From positions 372,001-436,000 of the forward strand of contig NZ_FOAN01000004.1 in assembly GCF_900109525.1 (NCBI RefSeq): DNA of 64,000 nt. The letters are read 5' to 3'. The translations under genes and the position numbers were made by a program. Below the pieces are notes generated by a model. It had not been told where the DNA came from. It searched no databases and was given only the letters and a program-made list of their open reading frames with translations. Position 1 is the stretch's first letter; each line of letters begins with the position of its first letter. This document shows, in pieces, positions 54,928-62,871 of this stretch. The DNA comes from Allobosea lupini. GTDB lineage: Bacteria; Pseudomonadota; Alphaproteobacteria; Rhizobiales; Beijerinckiaceae.

Positions 54928-55700
54928 GGCTTCACCGCCTTGGTGACGACGCCGTAGCGCACAAGCGTGAGGCCGCCGTCATCGACCGGAGTGCTCTTAT
55001 CGCCGGCATCCTGCAGGCTGCGCAGCGCCAGCGAGAGGCTGCTGGTCTTCTGTGCCAGCGTCACGGCCTCGACCTGCTTCGGGTCGAGCTCGAGCGTCGC
55101 GGTCTCGCCCACGACGACCTTTTCGCCGTTCTTCTCCTGGATGCTCTGGCCGATCGCCAGAACGCGGACATTGGCGATCAGGGTCTCGCTGACCGGCGGC
55201 GACCCATCCTTGGAGTTGCTGTCGTCCCGGCTCGTGCGGATCACATCGACACGGTCATTGGGCAGGACGAAGCCGCCGGCGGTGTTGGCGCCGCGATTGT
55301 CGGTGGTGATGGCGACGGCGCGCTTGCCGGCTGGCAGGATCGCCGAAAGGAAACCGGAATCGGCCTTGAGCAGTTTATCGCGGCGGATCGGCTCCGAGCC
55401 GTACAGCGGCGCGCGGGCGATCTGGCCGATGAATTCGGCTTCGCCTCCGGGAAGGTCCTGGCGGCGGATCACCTCGGTAGGCAGGCTCGCCAGCGGCCAG
55501 GCCAGCCATTTCAGATCGCCGGCCGAAAGCTTGTTGCCGAGCGGGACATCTGCGGCGGCCACCAGCACCTCGACGGTCGGTGCCGGCTCGTATTTCGTCA
55601 CCGACGGCGTCGTGACCTTTGGCGGTCGGCCGATCAGGAGCGCAGCCCCGAGGCCGGCGACGACCGCTATGGCGAGAATGATGATGCGGGCGGAACTCAT
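54924..55700 (-). CDS. cpaB: Tad pilus assembly protein CpaB
   Basis: CpaB is an inner-membrane or periplasmic component with a SAF domain. The 258-aa product has one N-terminal membrane segment (ARIIILAIAVVAGLGAALLIG), then VLVAAADVPLGNKLSAGDLKWLAWP (SAF domain) and the RcpC/CpaB domain VLPNDRVDVIRTSRD and TATLELDPKQVEAVTLAQKTSSLSLALRSL. The ATG at 55700 has AAGGAT 8 bases upstream. A CtrA-like site about 60 bp upstream suggests a separate promoter from cpaA. Confidence 0.94.
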   Translation of the reverse strand: MSSARIIILAIAVVAGLGAALLIGRPPKVTTPSVTKYEPAPTVEVLVAAADVPLGNKLSAGDLKWLAWPLASLPTEVIRRQDLPGGEAEFIGQIARAPLYGSEPIRRDKLLKADSGFLSAILPAGKRAVAITTDNRGANTAGGFVLPNDRVDVIRTSRDDSNSKDGSPPVSETLIANVRVLAIGQSIQEKNGEKVVVGETATLELDPKQVEAVTLAQKTSSLSLALRSLQDAGDKSTPVDDGGLTLVRYGVVTKAVKP

Positions 55701-55758
55701 GGCGCAGGATCCTTGGTCGGCATGCGCCAACCCTCAGCCGGATCGTGGCCTTCGAATC

Positions 55759-55774
55759 GTCAACTTATGGTTAA
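55759..55774 (-). promoter_or_regulatory. CtrA-like motif upstream of cpaB
   Basis: Read on the minus strand the site is TTAA-CCATAAG-TTGAC, one base away from TTAA-N7-TTAAC. It also contains TTAACCAT, an octamer that recurs at the pilA site. It lies 59-74 bp before the cpaB start. Confidence 0.5.
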
Positions 55775-55825
55775 CCGGAGGTATCTTTTTGTGCGTATCG
55801 GCGGTGCCGGTGCGTGGCCGCCCGG

Positions 55826-56341
55826 TCAGGAACCGATCGCGGCGCGCCAGATCGCCGTCTCCGGCAGAACGACGAGCGCGGCGAAGGCGAGGGCGATGCC
55901 GTAGGGCACGCCTTCGTCCTTGTCGTGAAGGCGCTGCGCCCAACTCCAGCCCAATGCCGGGCGAGGCAAGGGCATACTCCTCAGGCTGAGCAACGCGAGG
56001 GTGAGGACTCCACCGGCCACCGCGGAGATGAAGAGATAGGGCAGCAGCTGATCGAAGCCGAACCAGAGCGCCGTCACCGCAGCGAGCTTAGCATCGCCGC
56101 CGCCTATCCAGCCCGCCGCGAAGAAGCCGAAGGTGACGCCGAGGACGAGGAAGCCGGCAGCCAGATGCCAGCCCAGCTGCATCCAGCTCAAGCCAACGCT
56201 CCCCGCGCAGATCGCGAAGCCGGCGACGAGAACCAGGCAGAGCCGATTGGAGATCGTCATCGACACCATATCGCTGGCCGCGGCGTAAGCCATGGCCGCG
56301 GGAAAGACGACGAGGATCAGGAAAAACGAGATCGACATCAT
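55826..56341 (-). CDS. cpaA: prepilin peptidase CpaA
   Basis: CpaA is the A24-type membrane aspartic peptidase that trims Flp prepilin. The 171-aa product has about five membrane segments. One catalytic aspartate is in YAAASDMVSMTISNRL and the second in the GxGD-type motif GWIGGGDAKLAAV. It lacks the N-terminal methylase domain, as do other CpaA proteins. It lies 156 bp after pilA and 125 bp before cpaB. Confidence 0.93.
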   Translation of the reverse strand: MMSISFFLILVVFPAAMAYAAASDMVSMTISNRLCLVLVAGFAICAGSVGLSWMQLGWHLAAGFLVLGVTFGFFAAGWIGGGDAKLAAVTALWFGFDQLLPYLFISAVAGGVLTLALLSLRSMPLPRPALGWSWAQRLHDKDEGVPYGIALAFAALVVLPETAIWRAAIGS

Positions 56342-56436
56342 AAGTATCCGATAAGGAGTCGCATGCGATCTTGCCGCGACTGCCTCACCAAAGGCTTACC
56401 AATTCGGCCGCCGAGCAGCTCCGAACCCCAGACGCA

Positions 56437-56464
56437 AAACGCCCCAGGATATCCCAGGGCGTTT
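56437..56464 (-). terminator. hairpin after pilA, probable partial terminator
   Basis: The arms AAACGCCC (56437-56444) and GGGCGTTT (56457-56464) surround a 12-base loop that itself contains GGATATCC. On the minus strand it ends with a short TTTT. It lies 34 bp beyond the pilA stop and could make pilin message more abundant than cpaA message. Confidence 0.65.
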
Positions 56465-56497
56465 CGCAGCGTTCGAGAGTAACCGCTAGGCAGACGC

Positions 56498-56662
56498 TTA
56501 CTGGAGCCCTTGGTTGATCAGGCCGAACTTCGCGGTCAGGCTGGAGCCGATCGTGCCCCAGATGCCGATGCAGACGACCGAAATCAGGGCGGCGATCAGG
56601 CCGTATTCGATGGCGGTGGCGCCCGACTCGTCCTTAGCGAAGCGCGCGAACAGATTCTTCAT
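56498..56662 (-). CDS. pilA: Flp-type pilin
   Basis: This is the major pilus subunit. The 54-aa product reads MKNLFARFAKDESGATAIEYG, then LIAALISVVCIGIWGTIGSSL, and ends TAKFGLINQGLQ. The prepilin cut is expected at G/ATAIEY, leaving a mature pilin of about 39 aa with E5 and Y6 as in other Flp pilins. The ATG at 56662 has AAAGGAG at ideal spacing; the longer frame to 56683 is not needed. Only one pilin gene is present here. A CtrA-like motif lies 146-162 bp upstream. Confidence 0.95.
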   Translation of the reverse strand: MKNLFARFAKDESGATAIEYGLIAALISVVCIGIWGTIGSSLTAKFGLINQGLQ

Positions 56663-57088
56663 GGGGTAGCTCCTTTGCACCACGTTTGACTGCTGCCTTC
56701 GCTCTAGATGGCTTCGGTCAGCGACAGGAGTGACAGTACGGCGCCCGTCTTGCCGATCAGTTAAAGAGACCCAATAATTCGCCGAATTTTATAGGTCTTC
56801 ACTCGATGGTTAATACGCTTTTAGCGCGGCGCGTCAGTTAACGAGAGGTATAAACCCTTCGATACTTAAAATAAAACCCGCCCTGCAAATCAGACAAACG
56901 CCGCATGACGCTTCGTTAGCGTGCGCGCGCCGGCACCACAAAGCGTTCTTCATTGTGGGCGATCAGGCTTCCAGCACCGACGCGGGAGCCGGATTGGCTC
57001 GGGAAATCGCCATCTTAGCAATCCATTCATCATTTTCGGCTTTCCTCGTCGCGTTCGAAACCTTGAGACGCGTGCGAGGTCCATTGTG
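56663..57088. other. AT-rich divergent regulatory region between pilA and the CpaC-N-like gene
   Basis: This 426-bp stretch has no gene. It is clearly AT-richer than its surroundings (around 56750-56880). It holds the CtrA-like motif at 56808-56824, a further TTAAC near 56837, and small inverted repeats (ACGCT 56908-56912 with AGCGT 56918-56922; CCACAA 56936-56941 with TTGTGG 56953-56958). Both flanking genes must have their promoters here. Confidence 0.65.
56808..56824 (-). promoter_or_regulatory. CtrA-like motif upstream of pilA
   Basis: On the minus strand the sequence is CTAA-AAGCGTA-TTAACC. It matches TTAA-N7-TTAAC except for the first base and continues as TTAACCAT. In Caulobacter pilA is activated by CtrA, so the same is plausible here. 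The distance to the start codon (146-162 bp) implies a long leader or an upstream activating position. Confidence 0.5.
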
Positions 57089-57634
57089 ATGCCGGGATCG
57101 CGGCTCTTCCAATCCTTCCAGAGGCTGGCCCTTGCCGGACTCTTAGCGGCTGGCGGCTCGAGCCTTTCGGCCGATGTCGTGCGCGCGCAGGCCCGGCTTA
57201 TTCCAGCGCCGGCCCCGGAAACGCGGGGTGAAACCGGCGATGCAAGAATCGAAGCGGTCCAGGTGACGGTCGATCACGCCAAGGTGCTGCGACTGCCCGA
57301 GAAGGCCCAGACGGTGATCGTCGGCAATCCGGCGATCGCCGACGTCACCGTCCAGCGCAACGGCGTGATGATCGTGACCGGCAAGAGCTACGGCGTCACC
57401 AACCTGATCGCGCTCGACGCGACCGGCGCCCTGCTGGCGGAATCCTCGGTCCGTGTCGGCGCCGCCAGCGATTCGATCCTGACGGTGCAGCGCGGCCTCG
57501 AGCGCGAGAGCTATTCCTGCACGCCGAGCTGCCAGCCGAGCGCCCAGCTCGGCGACTCCAAGGCGTTCTTCGACGGCACCAGCGGCCAGAGTGGGGCTCG
57601 CAACGCCGCGGCGACCGGGGCGGAGAAGAAATAG
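57089..57634 (+). CDS. CpaC N-terminal-domain-like pilus assembly protein
   Basis: The 181-aa product has a signal peptide (FQRLALAGLLAAGGSSLSADVVRA). It then has one pilus-assembly N-domain like that of CpaC: VTVDHAKVLRLPEKAQTVIVGNPAIADVTVQRNGVMIVTGKSYGVTNLIALDATG. No secretin domain follows; the tail has ESYSCTPSCQPS with two cysteines and a low-complexity end. Such stand-alone proteins accompany Tad loci in Hyphomicrobiales. GAGG precedes the ATG. It is divergent from pilA and converges with the phosphohexomutase gene, 23 bp apart. Confidence 0.85.
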   Translation: MPGSRLFQSFQRLALAGLLAAGGSSLSADVVRAQARLIPAPAPETRGETGDARIEAVQVTVDHAKVLRLPEKAQTVIVGNPAIADVTVQRNGVMIVTGKSYGVTNLIALDATGALLAESSVRVGAASDSILTVQRGLERESYSCTPSCQPSAQLGDSKAFFDGTSGQSGARNAAATGAEKK

Positions 57635-57657
57635 CTCCCCGCCCCGCGCGAGAGCAA

Positions 57658-59184
57658 TCAGATCGTCTGGTTGTAGGCGCCGACCTCAGGGTTCTCGCGC
57701 AGAACGCCGTCGATCGCCTTGAACATCTCGCGCATACGCGCTTCAGAGACCGGGCTCTCGCAGACCACGACCAGCTCCGGCTTGTTCGAGGAAGCACGGA
57801 TCAGGCCCCAGGTGCCGTCCTCGTTGACGACGCGCACGCCGTTGACGGTGATGACGTCAACGATCTTCTGGCCGGCGATCTTGTCGCCCGCCGCCTGCAT
57901 CGCCTGGATGCGCTGGGTGATCTTGTCGCTGACGCCGTACTTGATCTCGTCGGCGCATTTGGCCGCCATGGTCGGCGTGCCCCAGGTCTTCGGTACCGCG
58001 GCATAGAGCTCGGCCATTGACTTGTCCGGGTTGCGATCGAGCATGTCGATCACGGCGATGGCGGTGACGACACCGTCGTCATAGCCGCGCCCGACCGGGG
58101 CGTTGAAGAAGAAGTGGCCCGACTTCTCGAAGCCAGCGAGTGCATTGAGGTCGCGGACCCGGCGCTTGATGTAGGAGTGCCCGGTCTTCCAGTAGTCGGT
58201 CTTGACGCCGAGCCTCTGCAATTCCGGATCGGTCGAGAACAGGCCGGTCGACTTGACGTCGACGACGAACTGCGCGCCCGGATTGAGCTTGCCGAGGTCG
58301 CGTGCCAGCATCACGCCGATCTTGTCGGCGAAGATCTCCTCGCCATGGTTGTCGACGACGCCGCAGCGATCGCCGTCACCATCGAAGCCGAGCGCGACAT
58401 CGGCGCCGTGCTGCTTCACGGCATCGGCCATGGCGTGCAGCATCTTCATGTCTTCGGGGTTGGGATTGTAGCGCGGGAAGGTATGGTCGAGCTCGGCATC
58501 CATCGGGATGACCTCGCAGCCCAGCGCTTCCAGGATCTGCGGCGCGAAGGCGCCGGCCGTGCCGTTGCCGCAGGCGGCGATGACCTTGAGCTTGCGCGTG
58601 ATCTTCGGACGGTTCGTCAGGTCGGCGATGTAGCGCGCCGGGAAATCGGGCACGAACTGATAGGAGCCGCCGCCCGGCAGGTCGAAATCGCCGGCGAGCA
58701 CGATGTCGCGCAACTGCCCCATCTCGTCCGGGCCGAAGGTGACCGGGCGCTGCGCGCCCATCTTGATGCCGGTCCAGCCATTGTCGTTGTGCGAGGCGGT
58801 CACCATCGCGACGCAAGGCACATCGAGCTCGAACTGGGCGAAATAGGCCATGGGCGACATGGCGAGGCCGATGTCGTGGACCTTGCAGCCGGCCGCCATC
58901 AGGCCGGTGACCAGCGCCATCTTGATCGAGGAGGAATAGCTGCGGAAGTCATGGGCGGTGACGATCTCGGGCTTGACGCCCATGCGCCTGATCAGCGTGC
59001 CCAGCCCCATGCCGACGGCCTGCACGCCCATCAGGTTGAGCTCTTTCCCGAAGAACCAGCGTGCATCGTATTCGCGGAAGCCGGTCGGCTTCACCATCGG
59101 CAGCGATTCGTACTCGAAGGTGTTGGGGAAGAGCTCGGGCAGGGGCTTCGGAAACATCGGGCCATCCAGTTTCGAGGACATCAT
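57658..59184 (-). CDS. phosphomannomutase/phosphoglucomutase
   Basis: This alpha-D-phosphohexomutase interconverts hexose 6- and 1-phosphates for cell-surface polysaccharide precursors. The 508-aa product has the phosphoserine loop VTASHNDNGWTGIKMG (about 130-145), the metal loop GFDGDGDRCGVVD (about 270), the sugar-specificity loop in FEKSGHFFFNAPVGRGYDDG and a phosphate-binding C-domain (IRASSNKPELVVVCES). Whether glucose or mannose phosphate is preferred cannot be told. Two adjacent ATGs (59184, 59181) are possible starts, and MFPKPLPELFPNTF a few codons later could also begin the protein. Confidence 0.92.
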   Translation of the reverse strand: MMSSKLDGPMFPKPLPELFPNTFEYESLPMVKPTGFREYDARWFFGKELNLMGVQAVGMGLGTLIRRMGVKPEIVTAHDFRSYSSSIKMALVTGLMAAGCKVHDIGLAMSPMAYFAQFELDVPCVAMVTASHNDNGWTGIKMGAQRPVTFGPDEMGQLRDIVLAGDFDLPGGGSYQFVPDFPARYIADLTNRPKITRKLKVIAACGNGTAGAFAPQILEALGCEVIPMDAELDHTFPRYNPNPEDMKMLHAMADAVKQHGADVALGFDGDGDRCGVVDNHGEEIFADKIGVMLARDLGKLNPGAQFVVDVKSTGLFSTDPELQRLGVKTDYWKTGHSYIKRRVRDLNALAGFEKSGHFFFNAPVGRGYDDGVVTAIAVIDMLDRNPDKSMAELYAAVPKTWGTPTMAAKCADEIKYGVSDKITQRIQAMQAAGDKIAGQKIVDVITVNGVRVVNEDGTWGLIRASSNKPELVVVCESPVSEARMREMFKAIDGVLRENPEVGAYNQTI

Positions 59185-59291
59185 GCAGCGAGCAGGCCAC
59201 AGGCTACATGAATGCAGCCTGAGCATGACAGGGCGGGAACGCAAGGCCGGCATAGCCGATCGTCACGACGTTGGGAACCGACACGCGCCGC

Positions 59292-59813
59292 TCAGCCGCG
59301 CAGGACCATGCGGCCGCCCTCGACCTGATAACTGCGCAGTCGGCGCAGGAAGGAGGTGCCGAGCAGGCTGATCGAGAGCGCGCCGGCCGGCATCACCACG
59401 GCCTCGACATCGCGGACCGAGATGTCGCCGAGCCGGACTTCGCGCAGCATCGTCTTCGCGCCTCGCACCACACCGTTGGCCGTGCCGAGACTTACTGAGT
59501 AGGCGGAGCGGTCGGGCCTGATCCCGAGCGCCCGCGCGTCGCCGTCGGTCAGCACGATCAGGCTCGCGCCGGTGTCGACCATCATCCTGACGCGATAGTT
59601 GTCGATCGACGGATGGACGAGATAGTGGCCGCGATAATCGGCATTCACCGTCAGCACGCGCTCGGCCGTCGCCGGCATTGCTGGGCTCGAAGCCGCGCTC
59701 GCGGGTGCGGGGGCCGCGCTCGTCATCCGGTCGAGACTGCCCGCCGCATGGAAAGCGGCAAGGCCGGCGATCCCGGCAACGCCCAGGAACCACAGGACCG
59801 GCCGCTGGGCCAT
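59292..59813 (-). CDS. retropepsin-like aspartic protease, membrane-anchored
   Basis: The 173-aa product has one N-terminal membrane segment (VLWFLGVAGIAGLAAFHAAG) and an Ala/Pro linker. A single-domain aspartic protease follows with the active-site motif VRMMVDTGASLIVLTDGDARALGI, then VSLGTANGVVRGAKTMLREVRLGDI and a C-terminal SLLGTSFLRRLRSYQVEGGRMVL. This is the TIGR02281-type clan AA family of proteobacteria, which must dimerise to be active. Its substrate is unknown. AAGGGAAA precedes the ATG at 59813. Confidence 0.9.
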   Translation of the reverse strand: MAQRPVLWFLGVAGIAGLAAFHAAGSLDRMTSAAPAPASAASSPAMPATAERVLTVNADYRGHYLVHPSIDNYRVRMMVDTGASLIVLTDGDARALGIRPDRSAYSVSLGTANGVVRGAKTMLREVRLGDISVRDVEAVVMPAGALSISLLGTSFLRRLRSYQVEGGRMVLRG

Positions 59814-59985
59814 GATCGATTTCCCTTTCCCGCCTCGTCCCGGCGACGCTGCCGACAAAGGTGCTGACCAAGAGTAAACCGAGGCGCCGAAACCAGCGTC
59901 GCCGGCGCGGTCTCGCTTCGCCGAGCGCGTTCAGTCCTAATCGGTCGTCACCGGAGTCGGTCGCATTCGAGACAAAGCTCGCTCG
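59814..59985. other. gap between the protease and the ribokinase-like gene
   Basis: In these 172 bp I see no gene, repeat or terminator. The promoter of the protease gene is expected here. Confidence 0.4.
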
Positions 59986-60894
59986 CTACAGGACGCTCTT
60001 GCCGGCCAGGGCCTCGATCGCCTCGCGACGGGGCACGCTCGGCTGGGCGCCGGCAACGGTGCAGGCGAGCGAGCCGGCGGCAAGCCCGCGCTGGAGCGCG
60101 CCGGAAAAGCCGAAGCCGGCCTGCAGCGCCGCGGCGAAGGCGCCGACGAAGCTGTCCCCCGCCGCGACCGTATCGACGGCATCGACGACCGGCGCCTCGA
60201 GCCGGCGCCGAACTCCGCCATGCCAGCCGACCGCGCCCGCGCTCCCTAGCGTGACGATGCAGGCGATGCCGCGCTCACCGTCGATACGCCGGGCGATCGC
60301 GTCGGGCTCGGTCTCGCTCCAGCCGAGCGAGCCGGCGAGGATCAGAGCCTCGTGCTCGTTGACGATCAGTATGTCGGTCAGAGCCAGTAGTTCCGGCGCA
60401 GGCTCGCCGGCCGGGGCGAGGTTGAGGACGACCCGGCCGCCGCCGGCGCGCATCGCCCGCGCCGCCCGCAGGCACTCGCCCTCCGGCACCTCGCGCTGGA
60501 GCAGCAGCAGGTCACCCTCGCCCGGCCGCAGCGTCTCGACTGCATCGGCTTTGGCCAGCGCGTTGGCGCCGGCCGCGACCACGATCTGGTTGGAGCCGGC
60601 CGCATCGACGGCGATGAAGGCCGCGCCGGTCGGCGCCTCGACGCGCGCGACATGGGCGAGGTCGACGCCATCCTCAGCCAGCAGCCCAAGCGCGATCTCG
60701 GCGAAGCCGTCGCGCCCGACGGCACCGACCAGTGTCACCTCGGCGCCGGCGCGGCGGGCTGCCAGCGCCTGGTTGGCGCCCTTGCCGCCGGGATGCAGCG
60801 CATAGCCCGGCCCAAGCACGGTCTCGCCGGCGCCGGGCAGGCGTTCGACGGGCGTGACCAGATCGACATTGAGCGAACCGAAGACGGTGATCAT
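59986..60894 (-). CDS. rbsK: ribokinase-like PfkB sugar kinase
   Basis: The 302-aa product has the PfkB layout. It starts MITVFGSLNVDLVTPVERLPGAGET and shows LHPGGKGANQALAARRAG (PfkB motif 1, ribokinase type) and VVDAVDTVAAGDSFVGAFAAAL (motif 2, with the catalytic aspartate and anion hole). Ribokinase is the best label, but the true sugar may differ. Its ATG overlaps the stop of the dgoK gene (4 bp), so it is coupled to a 2-keto-3-deoxygalactonate kinase rather than to a ribose transporter. Confidence 0.85.
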   Translation of the reverse strand: MITVFGSLNVDLVTPVERLPGAGETVLGPGYALHPGGKGANQALAARRAGAEVTLVGAVGRDGFAEIALGLLAEDGVDLAHVARVEAPTGAAFIAVDAAGSNQIVVAAGANALAKADAVETLRPGEGDLLLLQREVPEGECLRAARAMRAGGGRVVLNLAPAGEPAPELLALTDILIVNEHEALILAGSLGWSETEPDAIARRIDGERGIACIVTLGSAGAVGWHGGVRRRLEAPVVDAVDTVAAGDSFVGAFAAALQAGFGFSGALQRGLAAGSLACTVAGAQPSVPRREAIEALAGKSVL

Positions 60895-61787
60895 GCCGCA
60901 AGGCCCCGCGCGAGGCGGGTGACGCCGGCGACGAAGGCATCCTCGGGCGTGGTCAGGCCATGGTCGAGCCCCGCGGCGGCCAGCGCCCGGCCATAGCTCC
61001 CGGCGAGCACGCCGTCCGCCACCAGGTGCAGATTGGCGAGGTCGCCGAACAAAGCGCGGGCACCCTCGATCTCCTGCGCCACCAGCAGGGCGGAGAGGTA
61101 GGGACCGACAGCGCCGCCCTGCATGCGCCCGCCGAGGACATCGCTGCGGGCGTGGAAAGCGGCGTTGAGCAGGCCGCCCGGCCGCTGCGCTGCGGCGAGC
61201 CCGCGCCTTGCGCCCTCGGCAGCATCGTCACCGACCGGCTCCGTCGCCAGGCGGGACAGAATCGAGTGCTCACGCAGCAGGCCGTAGATCTCGCCGGTCA
61301 TGAAGCTGGCGAAGCGGGTGATGCGGCCGCCCTTGACCTCAGCCCATTTCGAATGGGTCCCGGGCAGGCAGGCGACGCCGTCGGTGAGCCCAAGGCCGAC
61401 GATCAGCGTCTCCTCGCCGCGCATCACGTCGAAGGCGCCCTCATCGCAGGAGAGGCCGGGCAGGATGGTGGCGCGCGTGCCGTCGTCGAGCGTGACGGCA
61501 AGGCCGGCTGCCGCGATCTCGTCCGGGCTCGCCGGGCAGGCGACATAGGGCGCCTCGACCCAGCCATTGCGGCTGCCGACCATGCCGGCGAGCAGCACGG
61601 CCGCGTCGGGCCGCGCCTGGCGGAACTCGCCGGCGATCTGCGCGAAGGCGGCCGGGAAGCCGCCAGATGGCACCGACTGGATGCCGCGATCGGCGACGCG
61701 CTTGCCCAGCACCGCGCCATCCTCGCCGACGAGGAAAGCGCGGGCTCGCGTCGTGCCCCAGTCGAGCGCGATCAGGGGTGTGGGCAT
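60891..61787 (-). CDS. dgoK: 2-dehydro-3-deoxygalactonokinase
   Basis: DgoK phosphorylates 2-keto-3-deoxygalactonate in the De Ley-Doudoroff route for galactose. The 298-aa product is of the DgoK family. It shows PLIALDWGTTRARAFLVGEDG, GGFPAAFAQIAGEF, VLLAGMVGSRNGWVEAPYVACPA, MRGEETLIVGLGL, VACLPGTHSKWAEVKGGRI and FMTGEIYGLLREHSILSRL. The ATG at 61787 begins the conserved N-terminus. The usual partner, the KDPGal aldolase (DgoA), is not in the window. It is divergent from an aldose 1-epimerase gene, consistent with sugar catabolism. Confidence 0.92.
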   Translation of the reverse strand: MPTPLIALDWGTTRARAFLVGEDGAVLGKRVADRGIQSVPSGGFPAAFAQIAGEFRQARPDAAVLLAGMVGSRNGWVEAPYVACPASPDEIAAAGLAVTLDDGTRATILPGLSCDEGAFDVMRGEETLIVGLGLTDGVACLPGTHSKWAEVKGGRITRFASFMTGEIYGLLREHSILSRLATEPVGDDAAEGARRGLAAAQRPGGLLNAAFHARSDVLGGRMQGGAVGPYLSALLVAQEIEGARALFGDLANLHLVADGVLAGSYGRALAAAGLDHGLTTPEDAFVAGVTRLARGLAA

Positions 61788-61977
61788 GGCAGGCTCCGGC
61801 GGAATTGCATGGCTTGTCCGGCGTTCCGGCCGAGGCGAAGCGAAGAGGCGTGGAATCTCCCCGGCCAGCGCGGCCCGGTCAAGCCCGGCCGGCCCTTGAC
61901 GATACCTCGTGCCGGCGCAATCGAGGCGAGGGGAGCGGGTGCCGCGTTCGTCCCTCCGATTGCCGAAGGACACTGCC

Positions 61978-62862
61978 ATGCTCACGCTCTCGTCAGGCCG
62001 CTATAAGGCCCGGATCGCCCCCGACGCCGGCGGGACGATCGCCACGCTCGATTGGCAGAAGCCGGACGGGACCACGCTGCCGCTTCTTCATGCGCCCGCG
62101 GGTGTCGCGCCGCAGACGGAGACACCGAACAAGTTCGGGGCCTGGGCCATGCTACCTTTCGCCAACCGCGCCTTCGACAGTGTGGTCGACGACGGCCATA
62201 CCCGCTTCAGCGTGCCCTCGAACAATCCCGCCGGGACGATCCACGGGTTCGGCTGGCAGTCCGCCTGGCAGGTCGAGGAACAGTCCGCCGGTCATACCCT
62301 GCTGGTGCACCGCCGGACGGACGGCGCGGATCCCTATCGCTACCTCGCCAGGCAAGAGATCCGGCTGGGCGAGGACGGTATGACCGTGACACTTGGATTG
62401 ACCAACGAGGCCGACCAGGCCCTACCGTTCGGCATGGGCCTGCATCCCTGGTTTCCCTGCGCCGCCGACACCCGCCTGCGCATGACGGCCACCGGCGCGT
62501 TGATCTTCGGCGACCAGTTCCGCGCCACCGGCAAGCAAGCCTTCGGCGATGGCGGCCCCTACGCCGGCAACCCGGTTTTCGCCACCGGCGCCGAGACCGC
62601 CTGGAGCTTCCTCGGCTGGGACGGTACCGCCCGGATCGAGACGCCCTCGACCGGCCTCGCCATCACGCTGAGCGCGAGCGAGAACCTGCGCTATCCCGTG
62701 GTCTGGGCGCCGGCCGGCGTCGATTTCCTCTGCGCCGAGCCGCAGAGCCACGCCGCGGGAGCGCCGAGCGAAAAGATCGTGCGCGAGGCCTCGCCGCTCT
62801 CCCGGCTGCAACCGGGCGAGACGCTGGCAGGCTGGGTGCGGATCGCCGCCGAGGCGATCTGA
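61978..62862 (+). CDS. aldose 1-epimerase
   Basis: The 294-aa product is a galactose-mutarotase-like protein. It has RYKARIAPDAGGTIATLDW, MLPFANRAF (the NR substrate contact), GTIHGFGWQSAWQVEEQ (His), FGMGLHPWFP (the second catalytic His), and a C-terminal VDFLCAEPQSHAAG with the catalytic glutamate. It interconverts alpha and beta forms of sugars. AAGGA lies 8 bases before the ATG. It is divergent from dgoK-rbsK and tail to tail with the L,D-transpeptidase gene. Confidence 0.9.
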   Translation: MLTLSSGRYKARIAPDAGGTIATLDWQKPDGTTLPLLHAPAGVAPQTETPNKFGAWAMLPFANRAFDSVVDDGHTRFSVPSNNPAGTIHGFGWQSAWQVEEQSAGHTLLVHRRTDGADPYRYLARQEIRLGEDGMTVTLGLTNEADQALPFGMGLHPWFPCAADTRLRMTATGALIFGDQFRATGKQAFGDGGPYAGNPVFATGAETAWSFLGWDGTARIETPSTGLAITLSASENLRYPVVWAPAGVDFLCAEPQSHAAGAPSEKIVREASPLSRLQPGETLAGWVRIAAEAI

Positions 62863-62871
62863 ACCTCGAAG

